Positions 8,881-17,294 of a stretch of DNA of 64,000 nucleotides are shown piece after piece. The stretch's first letter is position 1; the number at the start of each line of letters is the position of its first letter. The notes beneath the pieces are model-generated. The model made no database searches, had not been told where the DNA came from, and worked only from the letters and a program-made list of their open reading frames with translations. A program made the translations under genes and the position numbers. Source of the DNA: Burkholderiaceae bacterium (GTDB lineage Bacteria; Pseudomonadota; Gammaproteobacteria; Burkholderiales; Burkholderiaceae_F); NCBI GenBank assembly GCA_022843955.1, contig JALHMQ010000004.1, positions 1-64,000 of the forward strand, in the 5' to 3' direction.

Positions 8881-10055
8881 ATGCTGCGCACCTCGCTAGA
8901 CGATCTTCCTGCCTCGCGCATCCGCGAGGCGCCAACGCGGCGCTTGGCTCGCCCCACGCCGGCGACATCGTCAAGTTCTGGTTCGGCGAAGGCGATCTGC
9001 CGACGCCTGCCTTCATCCGCGACGCCGCCAAGCGCGCGCTCGATGCCGGCGACACCTTCTACAGCCACAACCTGGGCATCCTCGAACTGCGCGAAGAGAT
9101 CGCGCGCTATGCGAGCGCGCTGCACCGGGCACCGATCAGCGCGGACCGCATCGCCGTCACCAGCGCCGGCATCAGCGCACTGTCGCTGATCGGCCAGGCC
9201 TTGCTCGACCCGGGCGACCGCGTGGTGGTGATCACGCCGGTGTGGCCCAACCTGACGTCGATCCCGCGCATCCTCGGTGCCGAGGTGGTGCGCGTGGCAC
9301 TCGACTGTCGCGGCGGCACCTGGTCGCTCGATCTGCAGAAGCTGCTCGATGCATCGCCGCCCGGCACGCGCGCGGTGTTCGTCAACTCGCCCGGCAACCC
9401 CACCGGCTGGGTGATGCCGCAGGCGCAGTGGGACACGCTGCGCGCGCACTGCCGCCGGCACGGCATCTGGCTGGTGTCGGACGACGCCTATGAGCGCCTG
9501 GTGTACGAGCCCGCCCTGACAATCGACGGCCACGCCCCCGGTCTGCTCGGCGCGGTCGACGCCGACGAGCGTTTCATCAGTGCCAATACCTTCTCCAAGA
9601 GCTGGACCATGACCGGCTGGCGACTCGGCTGGCTGATCGCGCCGGCCGCGTTCGTCCGCGACTTCGGCAAGCTGGTGGAATTCAACACCTCCTGCGCGCC
9701 GCCGTTCGTGCAGCGCGCCGGCCTGACCGCGATGGCCGAGGGCGACGCACTGATCGCGCAGACGGTGGCCCGCCTGCGCGGCGCGCGCGACCTGCTGGTA
9801 CGCCGCCTGCGCGGCCTGCCCGATGTGGAACTGTCGAGCCCGCCCGGCGCGATGTACCTGTTCTTCCGCCTGCCTGGACGCAGCGACGACTCGCTCACCT
9901 TTGCCAAGCGGCTGGTGATGGAGGTCGGCCTCGGTCTTGCTCCGGGCATGGCGTTCGGCACCGAGGGCGAGGGCTATCTACGTTGGTGTTTCGCCGCGAC
10001 CGATGAACTGATCGAGCGCGGCGTGGACCGGCTCGATACGTTCCTGCGCCGGTAG
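8881..10055 (+). CDS. PLP-dependent class I/II aminotransferase with apparent N-terminal frameshift
   Basis: A fold-type I aminotransferase. It shows NSPGNPTG (substrate/PLP region), SDDAYERLVYE, and the PLP-lysine motif SANTFSKSWTMTGWRLGW. The conserved N-terminus reads MLRTSLDDLPASRIRE from ATG 8881. Continuation to ANAALGSPHAGDIVKFW requires a shift to the frame open from 8700 at 8929-8930, where only two bases (GC) replace a codon; a lost T from GTC would explain it. Either the gene carries a one-base deletion or this is a sequencing error. Without the shift, translation would need a poor start upstream whose sequence looks unconserved. The substrate cannot be told from sequence. No operon partner is evident. 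Confidence 0.75.
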
Positions 10056-10221
10056 GTCTCAGACGTAGCGCTGCGCAAGGATCCCCGGCGCGCGCGTCGG
10101 AATGGCTGCTTGTCTGATGCCGCGCGCGCAGCACCGACCAATGCGAAAGCAATGTCAGTTGCACCGCCGATCGTCGACGAAGCGCTGAAACGCGGTTCCG
10201 AGGAGACCTGCCTGCGCCGCC

Positions 10222-11058
10222 TTACTTCGGCGGCAACCGCTGCAATCCACGCTGGTAACCGGCGGGGACGAACCCCACCGCGCGATACAGCCGCTCGGGC
10301 ATCTCGTCGGCCGCCGCGACGATCACCAGTCGGTCCGCGTGCAAGGAGTCGCGCGCGTACTGCGCCGCGTGTGCCAGCAGTGCCCGGCACAGGCCTTGAC
10401 CCTGATAGCGCGGCTGTGTGCTGACCCACTGAAAGCGCGCGAAACGTTCGCCGTCCATCGCCTGCGCCTCGGCAAACACACCGAGCGAAGCAGCCAGCTG
10501 CTCCCTGTCGCCGTCGGACACGAAGGCGCCGAACCACTGTCCGCGGCCGGCGGCGATCATCGAGCGCCAGCGCGCATTGCGGCGAGCGCAGAACTCGCCG
10601 TAGGCCGCCTCGGTGTGCACGGGATCACGCGACGCGACATCGGCCCGCATCTGCATCGCCCAGTCGGCCTCCGTGGCGAAGGGTCGCAGTTGCGCCGCGA
10701 GCTTCGGCGGCGGCGCGGGCGCGATCCGTAGCGCGTGCAGCACGGTGGTGTCGTTGCGCGTGTAGCCGGCGGCGAGAAACGCATCGATCTCGCCGGGCGC
10801 ATCCTGCATCCAGCCGAAGGCCCGATGGGTCGATCGCGCCTGGTGCGCCTCGATCAGCTGGGCGAACAACGCCGGCCAGCGCGCCGCATCGCCCGCAACC
10901 GGTGCGCGTTCGAAGAGCAGGAAATTGCCCCAGAAGAAAGTCGGATTCGACGGCGTGCGGATCACCTGCGCGCCGCAGGTATCGCGCCGGTCGATCACCT
11001 CGCCGTCGAAGCGATGAAAGATCAGCTCGCTGCGAAACCCGAGCCGCGCACCGTCCAT
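10222..11058 (-). CDS. GNAT family N-acetyltransferase
   Basis: 278 residues. The C-terminal half has the acetyl-CoA-binding motif A of GNAT enzymes (STQPRYQGQGLCRALLAHA), followed by the beta5/alpha4 segment ending LYRAVGFVPAGYQRGL. The N-terminal half is less conserved and may be a degenerate second GNAT fold, which is common in proteins of this size. The substrate is unknown. It begins 3 bases after the stop of the M3 peptidase upstream on the same strand, so the two are almost certainly co-transcribed. Confidence 0.82.
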   Translation of the reverse strand: MDGARLGFRSELIFHRFDGEVIDRRDTCGAQVIRTPSNPTFFWGNFLLFERAPVAGDAARWPALFAQLIEAHQARSTHRAFGWMQDAPGEIDAFLAAGYTRNDTTVLHALRIAPAPPPKLAAQLRPFATEADWAMQMRADVASRDPVHTEAAYGEFCARRNARWRSMIAAGRGQWFGAFVSDGDREQLAASLGVFAEAQAMDGERFARFQWVSTQPRYQGQGLCRALLAHAAQYARDSLHADRLVIVAAADEMPERLYRAVGFVPAGYQRGLQRLPPK

Positions 11059-11061
11059 CTG

Positions 11062-13140
11062 CTATGCAGGCTCCGCCAGTCCGCGCTTGGCCAACAGCGG
11101 CGCCACCTGTGGGTCGCGGCCGCGAAAGGCACGGTACGCCTCGCGCGGGTCGACGCTGCCGCCCGCCGCGTAGATGTGGCGATGCAGGCGTGCCGCCACC
11201 TGCGGATCGAAGGGATCGCCGGCCTCCTCGAACGCACCGTAACCATCGGCGTCGAGCACCTCGGCCCACATGTAGACGTAATAGCCCGCCGCATACGCGT
11301 TGCTGGAGAACAGGTGCTGGAAGTGCGGCAGCCGGTGGTAGGTCGACGTGCCGGCCGGCAGGCCCAGGCGAGCGAGTTCGGCCTGCTCGAACGCGGTGAT
11401 GTCCACGCCCGCTACGTCGGCCTGTTCATGCAGCGCGAGGTCGAGCAGCGCGCAGGCGGTGTAGCCCACGGTCTCGAAGCCCTGGTTGAAGTGCCGCGCC
11501 GCGCGCAGCTTGTGCAGCAGCGCATCGGGGATCGGCGCGCCGGTCTCGTGATGACAGGCATGGCGCTTGAGCACCGCATCTTCGAGCGCCCAGTGCTCGA
11601 AGATCTGCGAGGGCAGTTCGACGAAGTCGCGCAGCACGCGCGTGCCCGACAGGCGCTCGTAACTCACGTCCGACAGCATGCCGTGCAGGCCGTGACCGAA
11701 CTCGTGGAACAGGGTGCGCACGTCGTCGAACGACAGCAGCGTCGGCTGGCCGGCCGGCGCCTGGGCGAAATTGTTGTTGTTGACGATGATCGGCAGCGTG
11801 CCGCCGGCATGGCGCGACTGCCAGCGATACGCACTCATCCAGGCGCCGCTGCGCTTGGAGGGCCGCGCGAAGTTGTCACTCAGAAACAGGCCAACGATGC
11901 GGTCCTGGCCGTTATCGTGTCGTCGCACCTCGAACGCGCGCACGTCCGGGTGGTAGGTCTCGATCTCCGGCCGCTCAGTGAAGGTCAGGCCGAACAGCCG
12001 TCCGGCGCAGTCGAACGCCGCCGCCAGCATGCGGTCGAGCGCGAAATACGGTTTGACCTGCGCGTCGTCGATGTCGTAGCGCTGCTGACGCACCTGCTCG
12101 GCGTAGAAGCGCCAGTCCCAAGGCTCGATCGCGGTGATGCCATCAGCCTGCGCCTGGGCCTCGAGCGCGGTTCGCTCGCGCAGCGCCGCCGCCTTGGCCG
12201 GCACCCAGACGCGAAGCAAGAGATCGCGCACCGCCGCCGGCGTGCCAGCCATGCGGTCGACCAGTGCGAAGTCCGCGAAGCTGGCGTAGCCGTGCAGGCG
12301 GGCCTGCTCGTTGCGCAACGCCAGGATGCGCCGCGCCAGCGGCCGGTTGTCGTGTTCGCCGGCATGCTCGCCACGCGTCTTCCACGCGGCATAGGCCTGT
12401 TGCCGCAGGTCGCGGCGGGTGGAGAAGGTGAGGAACGGCACCACCAGCGAGCGGCCGAGCGTGATCGCCCAGGCTGCAGGCTGGCCGCGCTGCTCGGCGG
12501 CCGAGCGCGCGGCGGCGCGCAGCGATTCGGGCAGGCCGGCCAGGTCGGCTTCGTCGCGCAGCCACAGGCAGCCTTCGGCCTCGTCGTGCAGGACGTTCTG
12601 CGTGAAGCGCGTTGTCAGCGTGGCCTGCTCCTCGACGATCTGCGCAATGCGCTCGCGCGCCGGCGGCGCCAGGCGCGCGCCGGCGAACACGAAGTCCAGG
12701 TGCAGCCTTTCGAGCAACTGCAGTTGCTCGGCAGCCAGACCCAGGACGTCGCGCCGAACGTGCAGATCATCGATGCGCGCGAACAGTTGCGCGTTGGTCA
12801 GCACCGCGCTGTGATGCGCCGCCAGTTTCGGCGCGATATCGCGCTCCACCGCCTGCAGCGCGGGCGACGTGTGCGACGCGGTCAGGTTGCTGAACAGTTG
12901 CTGCAGGCGGGTGAGCAGTCGGCCGCTGGCGTCGAGCGCCGCGGCCGTGTTGGCGAAGGTGGGAGGCTGCGCCTGCGCGGCGATCGCCGCGATCTCCGCG
13001 CGATGGGCCGCCAGCCCGCCGTCGAACGCCGGCGCGAAGTGCTCGGCGCCGATCGATGCAAACGGCGGCAGGCCGAAGCAGCCGGTCCAGGGCTGCAGCA
13101 GCGGATTGGCAAGTTCGACGGCGGGCGAGGGATGGTTCAT
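11062..13140 (-). CDS. prlC: Oligopeptidase A-like M3 family metallopeptidase
   Basis: 692 residues from ATG 13140; an in-frame ATG at 13176 would add 12 residues that do not look conserved. The zinc-binding motif HEFGH (FHEFGHGLHGML) of thimet-oligopeptidase-type peptidases is present, as is the downstream helix region FNQGFETVGYTACALLDL, with the C-terminal YYVYMWAEVLDADGYGAF signature. Size and motifs match oligopeptidase A (PrlC/OpdA), a cytoplasmic enzyme that degrades short peptides including cleaved signal peptides (family knowledge). It leads a two-gene unit with the GNAT gene. Confidence 0.92.
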   Translation of the reverse strand: MNHPSPAVELANPLLQPWTGCFGLPPFASIGAEHFAPAFDGGLAAHRAEIAAIAAQAQPPTFANTAAALDASGRLLTRLQQLFSNLTASHTSPALQAVERDIAPKLAAHHSAVLTNAQLFARIDDLHVRRDVLGLAAEQLQLLERLHLDFVFAGARLAPPARERIAQIVEEQATLTTRFTQNVLHDEAEGCLWLRDEADLAGLPESLRAAARSAAEQRGQPAAWAITLGRSLVVPFLTFSTRRDLRQQAYAAWKTRGEHAGEHDNRPLARRILALRNEQARLHGYASFADFALVDRMAGTPAAVRDLLLRVWVPAKAAALRERTALEAQAQADGITAIEPWDWRFYAEQVRQQRYDIDDAQVKPYFALDRMLAAAFDCAGRLFGLTFTERPEIETYHPDVRAFEVRRHDNGQDRIVGLFLSDNFARPSKRSGAWMSAYRWQSRHAGGTLPIIVNNNNFAQAPAGQPTLLSFDDVRTLFHEFGHGLHGMLSDVSYERLSGTRVLRDFVELPSQIFEHWALEDAVLKRHACHHETGAPIPDALLHKLRAARHFNQGFETVGYTACALLDLALHEQADVAGVDITAFEQAELARLGLPAGTSTYHRLPHFQHLFSSNAYAAGYYVYMWAEVLDADGYGAFEEAGDPFDPQVAARLHRHIYAAGGSVDPREAYRAFRGRDPQVAPLLAKRGLAEPA

Positions 13141-13316
13141 CGACAGCGGGGCCGGCAGGCGGCTTGAATTCGGCACAGGCGACGGAAGATACCGGAGTGC
13201 CGCCGCGTTTTTCGCCGTGCCGCAGCGCAGGGCATTGCACTTGCTGCGGCAGTAAGCTCGGAGGCGTTCCGGTTTGACCGGGGCGACGTGACCGTTTACC
13301 GACAGGAGATGCGCCG

Positions 13317-13727
13317 ATGAGTTCGCCCGCCCTGCCCCGCCCCGACAGCAGCCTCGTCACCGTGACCCATGTGGTCTACGCGCTGCATGCGCTCAGTCTG
13401 GTGATCGGCGCGATCGGCGCCGCCACGATCATCGGCGCCTTCGTTCTCGGTTGGCCATCGATCATCGCCGTGATCATCAACTACGTGAAACGCAGCGAGG
13501 CGCGCGGCACCTGGCTGGAGTCGCACTTCTCCTGGCAAATCCGGACCTTTTGGTGGGCGGTGCTCTGGGTCTTGATTGTTGCGCTGGTGTCGATGCCGCT
13601 GGTTCTTTTGTTCGGACTCGGCGTCATCACTTTCTACGTCGGTCTGTTCGCGCTCGGCATCTGGGCCATCTACCGCATCGCGCGGGGCTGGCTGGCACTC
13701 AAGGACGACAAACCGCTGCCGGTCTGA
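13317..13727 (+). CDS. Small integral membrane protein, DUF4870-like
   Basis: 136 residues with three or four hydrophobic segments: VVYALHALSLVIGAIGAATI, a following helix around residues 42-60, and two long helices in the second half. The conserved-looking soluble loop YVKRSEARGTWLESHFSWQIRTFWW resembles DUF4870-type small membrane proteins found widely in betaproteobacteria. No function is established. RBS-like GACAGGAGATG lies 5-15 bases before the ATG. The gene stands alone between the divergent M3 peptidase and the TRAP operon. Confidence 0.78.
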   Translation: MSSPALPRPDSSLVTVTHVVYALHALSLVIGAIGAATIIGAFVLGWPSIIAVIINYVKRSEARGTWLESHFSWQIRTFWWAVLWVLIVALVSMPLVLLFGLGVITFYVGLFALGIWAIYRIARGWLALKDDKPLPV

Positions 13728-14115
13728 GCAGCGGCTGCCCCCGGCGCAGGCACCCGACCGGGGGACGACGACCGCTGCGGCGCGGGTGGCACAGCGCGAC
13801 TCACAGCGCGACCACAGCGCGCCATCAGCGCGGCAACGATCAAGCCACGGTCCCGCAGCGGGTATGCCTGGCGCGCCGGCTGATGCGCGACTCAGTGTGA
13901 CGCGCACCGCAACTGGGCATCGCACCCGACGGTCTGCAGTCCGGGGCTCATGGCAAGGCGAATCGCGCACTGGCGCGGTGCGCTTGTACGTGGATTGCGC
14001 CGTGGCACAGCCCTTGCGAATCACCGCGTCCACACGCGAGTGAACCGGCGGCAACGCACCGATCGGTCCAGAGGAGGCGTGAACCCCTCGTTTCTCCGGA
14101 TCACAAGGACCGCCG
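13728..14115. repeat. Gene-free stretch with a short imperfect tandem repeat
   Basis: No convincing coding sequence lies between the small membrane protein and dctP. At 13792-13836 four imperfect copies of an 11-12-base unit starting CAGCGCG follow each other (starts at 13792, 13804, 13815 and 13826). The remainder presumably holds the dctP promoter, but no clear -35/-10 pair is visible. AGGAC at 14107-14111 serves as the dctP ribosome binding site. Confidence 0.4.
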
Positions 14116-15204
14116 ATGAATCGCCGTCGCTTTGCTGCCAGCACCGCCGTTGCAGGTGCCGCCCTCGCCTCACTCGTCGCACCCGCCATCAGCCGCGCGC
14201 AGACCAACTACCGATGGCGCATGACCACCACCTGGCCCGCCGGCCTGCCGTTCTATCAGGTGGGTCCCGGCAGCGCTGCCGCCTTCGCCGAGCGCGTGGA
14301 CAAGATGTCCAATGGCCGCATCAAGATCCAGGTGTTCGCTGCGGGCGAATTGCTGCCGGCGTTCGAGGGCTTTGACGCCGTCTCCAGCGGCACGGTGGAA
14401 CTGAACCACGGCGTTTCCTACTTCTGGTCGGGCAAGACGTTCGCCGCGCAGTACTTCGCCACCGTGCCGTTCGGCATGAGCTTCATGGGCCATTACGCGT
14501 GGCTGCAATTTGGCGGCGGCAACCAGCTGTGGGAAGAGACCTACCGCCCGCTGAACGTGGTGCCGTTCGCCGCCGGCTGCTCGGGGGTGCAGATGACGGG
14601 CTGGTTCAAGAAGGAGATCAAGAGCCAGGCGGATCTCAAGGGCATCAAGATGCGCATCCCGGGCTTGGCCGGCCGCATCTACTCGTCACTCGGCGTCGAA
14701 GTACGGCAGCTGCCGGGTGGCGAGATCTTCCCGGCGCTCGAACGCGGCGTGATCGATGCGGCCGAGTTCGTCGGCCCGTTCCTCGATGCGCGCCTGGGCC
14801 TGCAGAACGCGGCCAAGAACTACTACGCCAGTGGCTGGCACGAGCCCAGCACCGTGTCCGAGATCGTGATCCAGCGCAAGCTGTGGGACAGCCTGCCGGC
14901 CGATCTGAAGGAAGTGGTCCGCGCCGCCGCCGACGCCACCAACCAGGAAGGCCTGTTCCTGCTGGAGGCGCGCAACGCCGATGCGCTCGACACGCTGGTG
15001 GCCAAGGACAAGGTCATCGTCCGCTCTCTGCCGGCCGACGTGGTGAAGGCGCTGCGCGCCGCCACCGGCGACGTGCTCAACGACGCCACCAAGAAGGACG
15101 CGCAAACAAAGAAGGTCCACGACTCGTTCTTCGCGTTCAAGCGCAAGCACGACAAGTGGAGCGAGATCAGCGAGGAGTCGTTCCTGGCCAATGCGCGGAC
15201 CTAG
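14116..15204 (+). CDS. TRAP transporter substrate-binding protein, DctP/TakP type
   Basis: 362 residues. An N-terminal twin-arginine-type signal (NRRRFAAS, then a hydrophobic stretch to ISRAQ) indicates periplasmic export. The mature part begins YRWRMTTTWPAGLPFYQ and has the family segments FAAGELLPAFEGFDAVSSG and MRIPGLAGRIYSSLG, as in the FcbT1/TakP subgroup, whose members bind 2-oxo acids, mannitol-like or chloroaromatic compounds. It delivers ligand to the DctQM permease encoded directly downstream. The actual ligand cannot be read from the sequence. Confidence 0.93.
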   Translation: MNRRRFAASTAVAGAALASLVAPAISRAQTNYRWRMTTTWPAGLPFYQVGPGSAAAFAERVDKMSNGRIKIQVFAAGELLPAFEGFDAVSSGTVELNHGVSYFWSGKTFAAQYFATVPFGMSFMGHYAWLQFGGGNQLWEETYRPLNVVPFAAGCSGVQMTGWFKKEIKSQADLKGIKMRIPGLAGRIYSSLGVEVRQLPGGEIFPALERGVIDAAEFVGPFLDARLGLQNAAKNYYASGWHEPSTVSEIVIQRKLWDSLPADLKEVVRAAADATNQEGLFLLEARNADALDTLVAKDKVIVRSLPADVVKALRAATGDVLNDATKKDAQTKKVHDSFFAFKRKHDKWSEISEESFLANART

Positions 15205-15407
15205 GGGCAGCCCGTCCGTGGTGTGAGTGAGCGCGGCTCAAGCGGCGTCCACGCCGCGCCGCCCGCCCACGCCAGCCCTCACCCCGTGGCGGGGGAGGCA
15301 GTCCTCGTGCGGGGCGGTACGCGCGGTGGCCTGCCGCCTCGATCTGAACCACCAACACAGCCACTGCGCGCTGACGAACGCCTGACACTCATGCGCGCCG
15401 AGCCCCG

Positions 15408-15947
15408 ATGACTCCCCTGCTCAAACTTGCCGACGCGATCGACGCGTTGATCGACCGCGTCGGCTGGATCGCCGCCGGCCTGACCTTCGCCATGGTGCTG
15501 CTGATCAGCGGCAACACGCTGATGCGCTACTTCTTCAACACCAGCGCGATCTGGGCGCAGGAACTGGAGTGGCACCTGCTCGCCATGGTGGCCTTCTGGG
15601 GCCTCGCCTACATGCAACTGCGCGGCATACCGGTGCGGGTGGACATGTTCTACCAGCGCTACTCGGCGCGCACCAAGCTGCTCATGGAGTTCGGCGTCGC
15701 GCTCGTCATCATGCTGCCGTTCTCGCTGTTGATCTGCTGGCTGGGTTGGGGTTTCGTCTCGCACTCGTACTCGCTCGCCGAGGTGTCGCCCGACCCCGGC
15801 GGGCTGCCGATGCGCTGGCTGGTGAAGTCGCTGGTGATCTCCGGCTACGCGCTGCTGGCGCTGGTAGCGGTGAGCACGGCGATCCGCACGGGCATGCAGT
15901 TGCTGCGCGCCTCCGCTGACGGCTCGCGAGGTGGCCATGCCGCCTGA
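15408..15947 (+). CDS. TRAP transporter small permease subunit DctQ
   Basis: 179 residues with four predicted membrane helices, containing ISGNTLMRYFFNTSAIWAQE and LLAMVAFWGLAYMQLRGIPV, the usual DctQ pattern. It forms the membrane partner of DctM in a sodium-dependent secondary uptake system. It lies 203 bases after dctP and its 3' end overlaps the start of dctM, so the three genes form one transport operon. Confidence 0.92.
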   Translation: MTPLLKLADAIDALIDRVGWIAAGLTFAMVLLISGNTLMRYFFNTSAIWAQELEWHLLAMVAFWGLAYMQLRGIPVRVDMFYQRYSARTKLLMEFGVALVIMLPFSLLICWLGWGFVSHSYSLAEVSPDPGGLPMRWLVKSLVISGYALLALVAVSTAIRTGMQLLRASADGSRGGHAA

Positions 15948-17265
15948 GATCCTTCCGATCCTGCTATTGGCGAGCTTTGTGGGCCTGTTGCTGGCGGGCA
16001 TTCCGGTCGCCTACGCGGCGGCGGCCAGCGGCATCGTGTTCGGGTTCATCGGCTTCGGTGCGGGGCTGTTCAACCTGCTGCCTGCGCGCATCTACGGCGT
16101 GGCCACCGACTACTCGCTGCTGGCGCTGCCGATGTTCGTGTTCATGGGCGTGATGCTGGAGAAGTCCCGCCTCGCGCACGACATGCTGGAGATGATCGGC
16201 CACGCCACCGGCAACCTGCCCGGCGGCATGGCGGTGGGGATCATCGTGTTCGGCGTGATCATGGGCGCCACCACCGGCATCGTCGGCGCGACCATTGTGC
16301 TGCTGGGCATGATCGCGCTGCCCACGCTGCTCAAGTACAACTACGACAAGTCGCTCGCCTGCGGCGCCATCTGCGCCAGCGGCACGCTCGGGCAGATCAT
16401 CCCGCCCAGCCTGGTGCTGATCCTGCTCGGCGAAATCATGAACCAGAGCGTCGGCACCCTGTTCGCCGCCGCGCTGGTGCCCGGCTTGATGCTGGCCGGG
16501 CTGTACATCGTCTACATCCTGGTGGTCGCGCACCTCAAACCCGAGCGTGCGCCGCCGGTGCCGGCGAGCGAACGGGCGGCGCTGTCGCGGGCCGAACTGG
16601 CGGTGCGCCTGGTCAAGGGCGTGGCACCGGCGCTGGGCCTGGTGCTGGCGGTGCTGGGCTCGATCATGGCCGGCATCGCAGCACCCACCGAGGCGGCGGC
16701 GATCGGCGCGCTTGGCAGTCTGGTGATCGTGGCCGTGAGCGGCAAGCTCGACCGCCGCGTGCTCAAGGACACCTGCCTGGAGACGCTGAAGACGAGCGCG
16801 ATGATCTTCTTTGTCATCATGACCGCGCAGGCGTTCAGCCTCGCCTTCCGCGGCCTGGGCGGCGAGCGGCTGATCCAGGACGTGTTCGCGCTGATCCCAG
16901 GGGGCACCACCACCGATGTGCTGTTCTTCATCGCGGTGCTGTTCATCGCCGGCATCCTGCTGGAGTGGGTGGAGATCAGCTTCATCGTGCTGCCGCTGTT
17001 CATCCCCTACTTCATCGCGCAGGGCGTGGACATGGTGTGGCTGGCGGCGATCATCTGCATCGTGCTGCAGACCTCGTTCCTGACGCCGCCGGTGGGCTGG
17101 TCGCTGTTCTTCCTGCGCGGCGTAGCACCCCCCAGCGTGGCGACCAACGACATCTACCGCGGCGTCTGGCCGTTCATATGGATCCAGCTGGCGGCGGCGG
17201 CCCTGGTGCTGCTGTTTCCGCGGATCGCGACCTGGCTGCCACAGGCGATCGGCTGGGCAAACTGA
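15937..17265 (+). CDS. TRAP transporter large permease subunit DctM
   Basis: 442 residues from ATG 15937 (a GTG two codons earlier at 15931 is also possible). About 12 hydrophobic helices are present, with the DctM hallmarks GIPVAYAAAASGIVFG, GGMAVGIIVFGVIMGATTG, SGTLGQIIPPSLVLILLG and APTEAAAIGALGS. It is the transporting subunit, exchanging ligand delivered by the DctP protein for co-transported sodium. It overlaps dctQ by 11 bases, showing translational coupling. Confidence 0.94.
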   Translation: MPPEILPILLLASFVGLLLAGIPVAYAAAASGIVFGFIGFGAGLFNLLPARIYGVATDYSLLALPMFVFMGVMLEKSRLAHDMLEMIGHATGNLPGGMAVGIIVFGVIMGATTGIVGATIVLLGMIALPTLLKYNYDKSLACGAICASGTLGQIIPPSLVLILLGEIMNQSVGTLFAAALVPGLMLAGLYIVYILVVAHLKPERAPPVPASERAALSRAELAVRLVKGVAPALGLVLAVLGSIMAGIAAPTEAAAIGALGSLVIVAVSGKLDRRVLKDTCLETLKTSAMIFFVIMTAQAFSLAFRGLGGERLIQDVFALIPGGTTTDVLFFIAVLFIAGILLEWVEISFIVLPLFIPYFIAQGVDMVWLAAIICIVLQTSFLTPPVGWSLFFLRGVAPPSVATNDIYRGVWPFIWIQLAAAALVLLFPRIATWLPQAIGWAN

Positions 17266-17294
17266 CGAAGCTGCGGTCGCTTCACGCGACCGCT

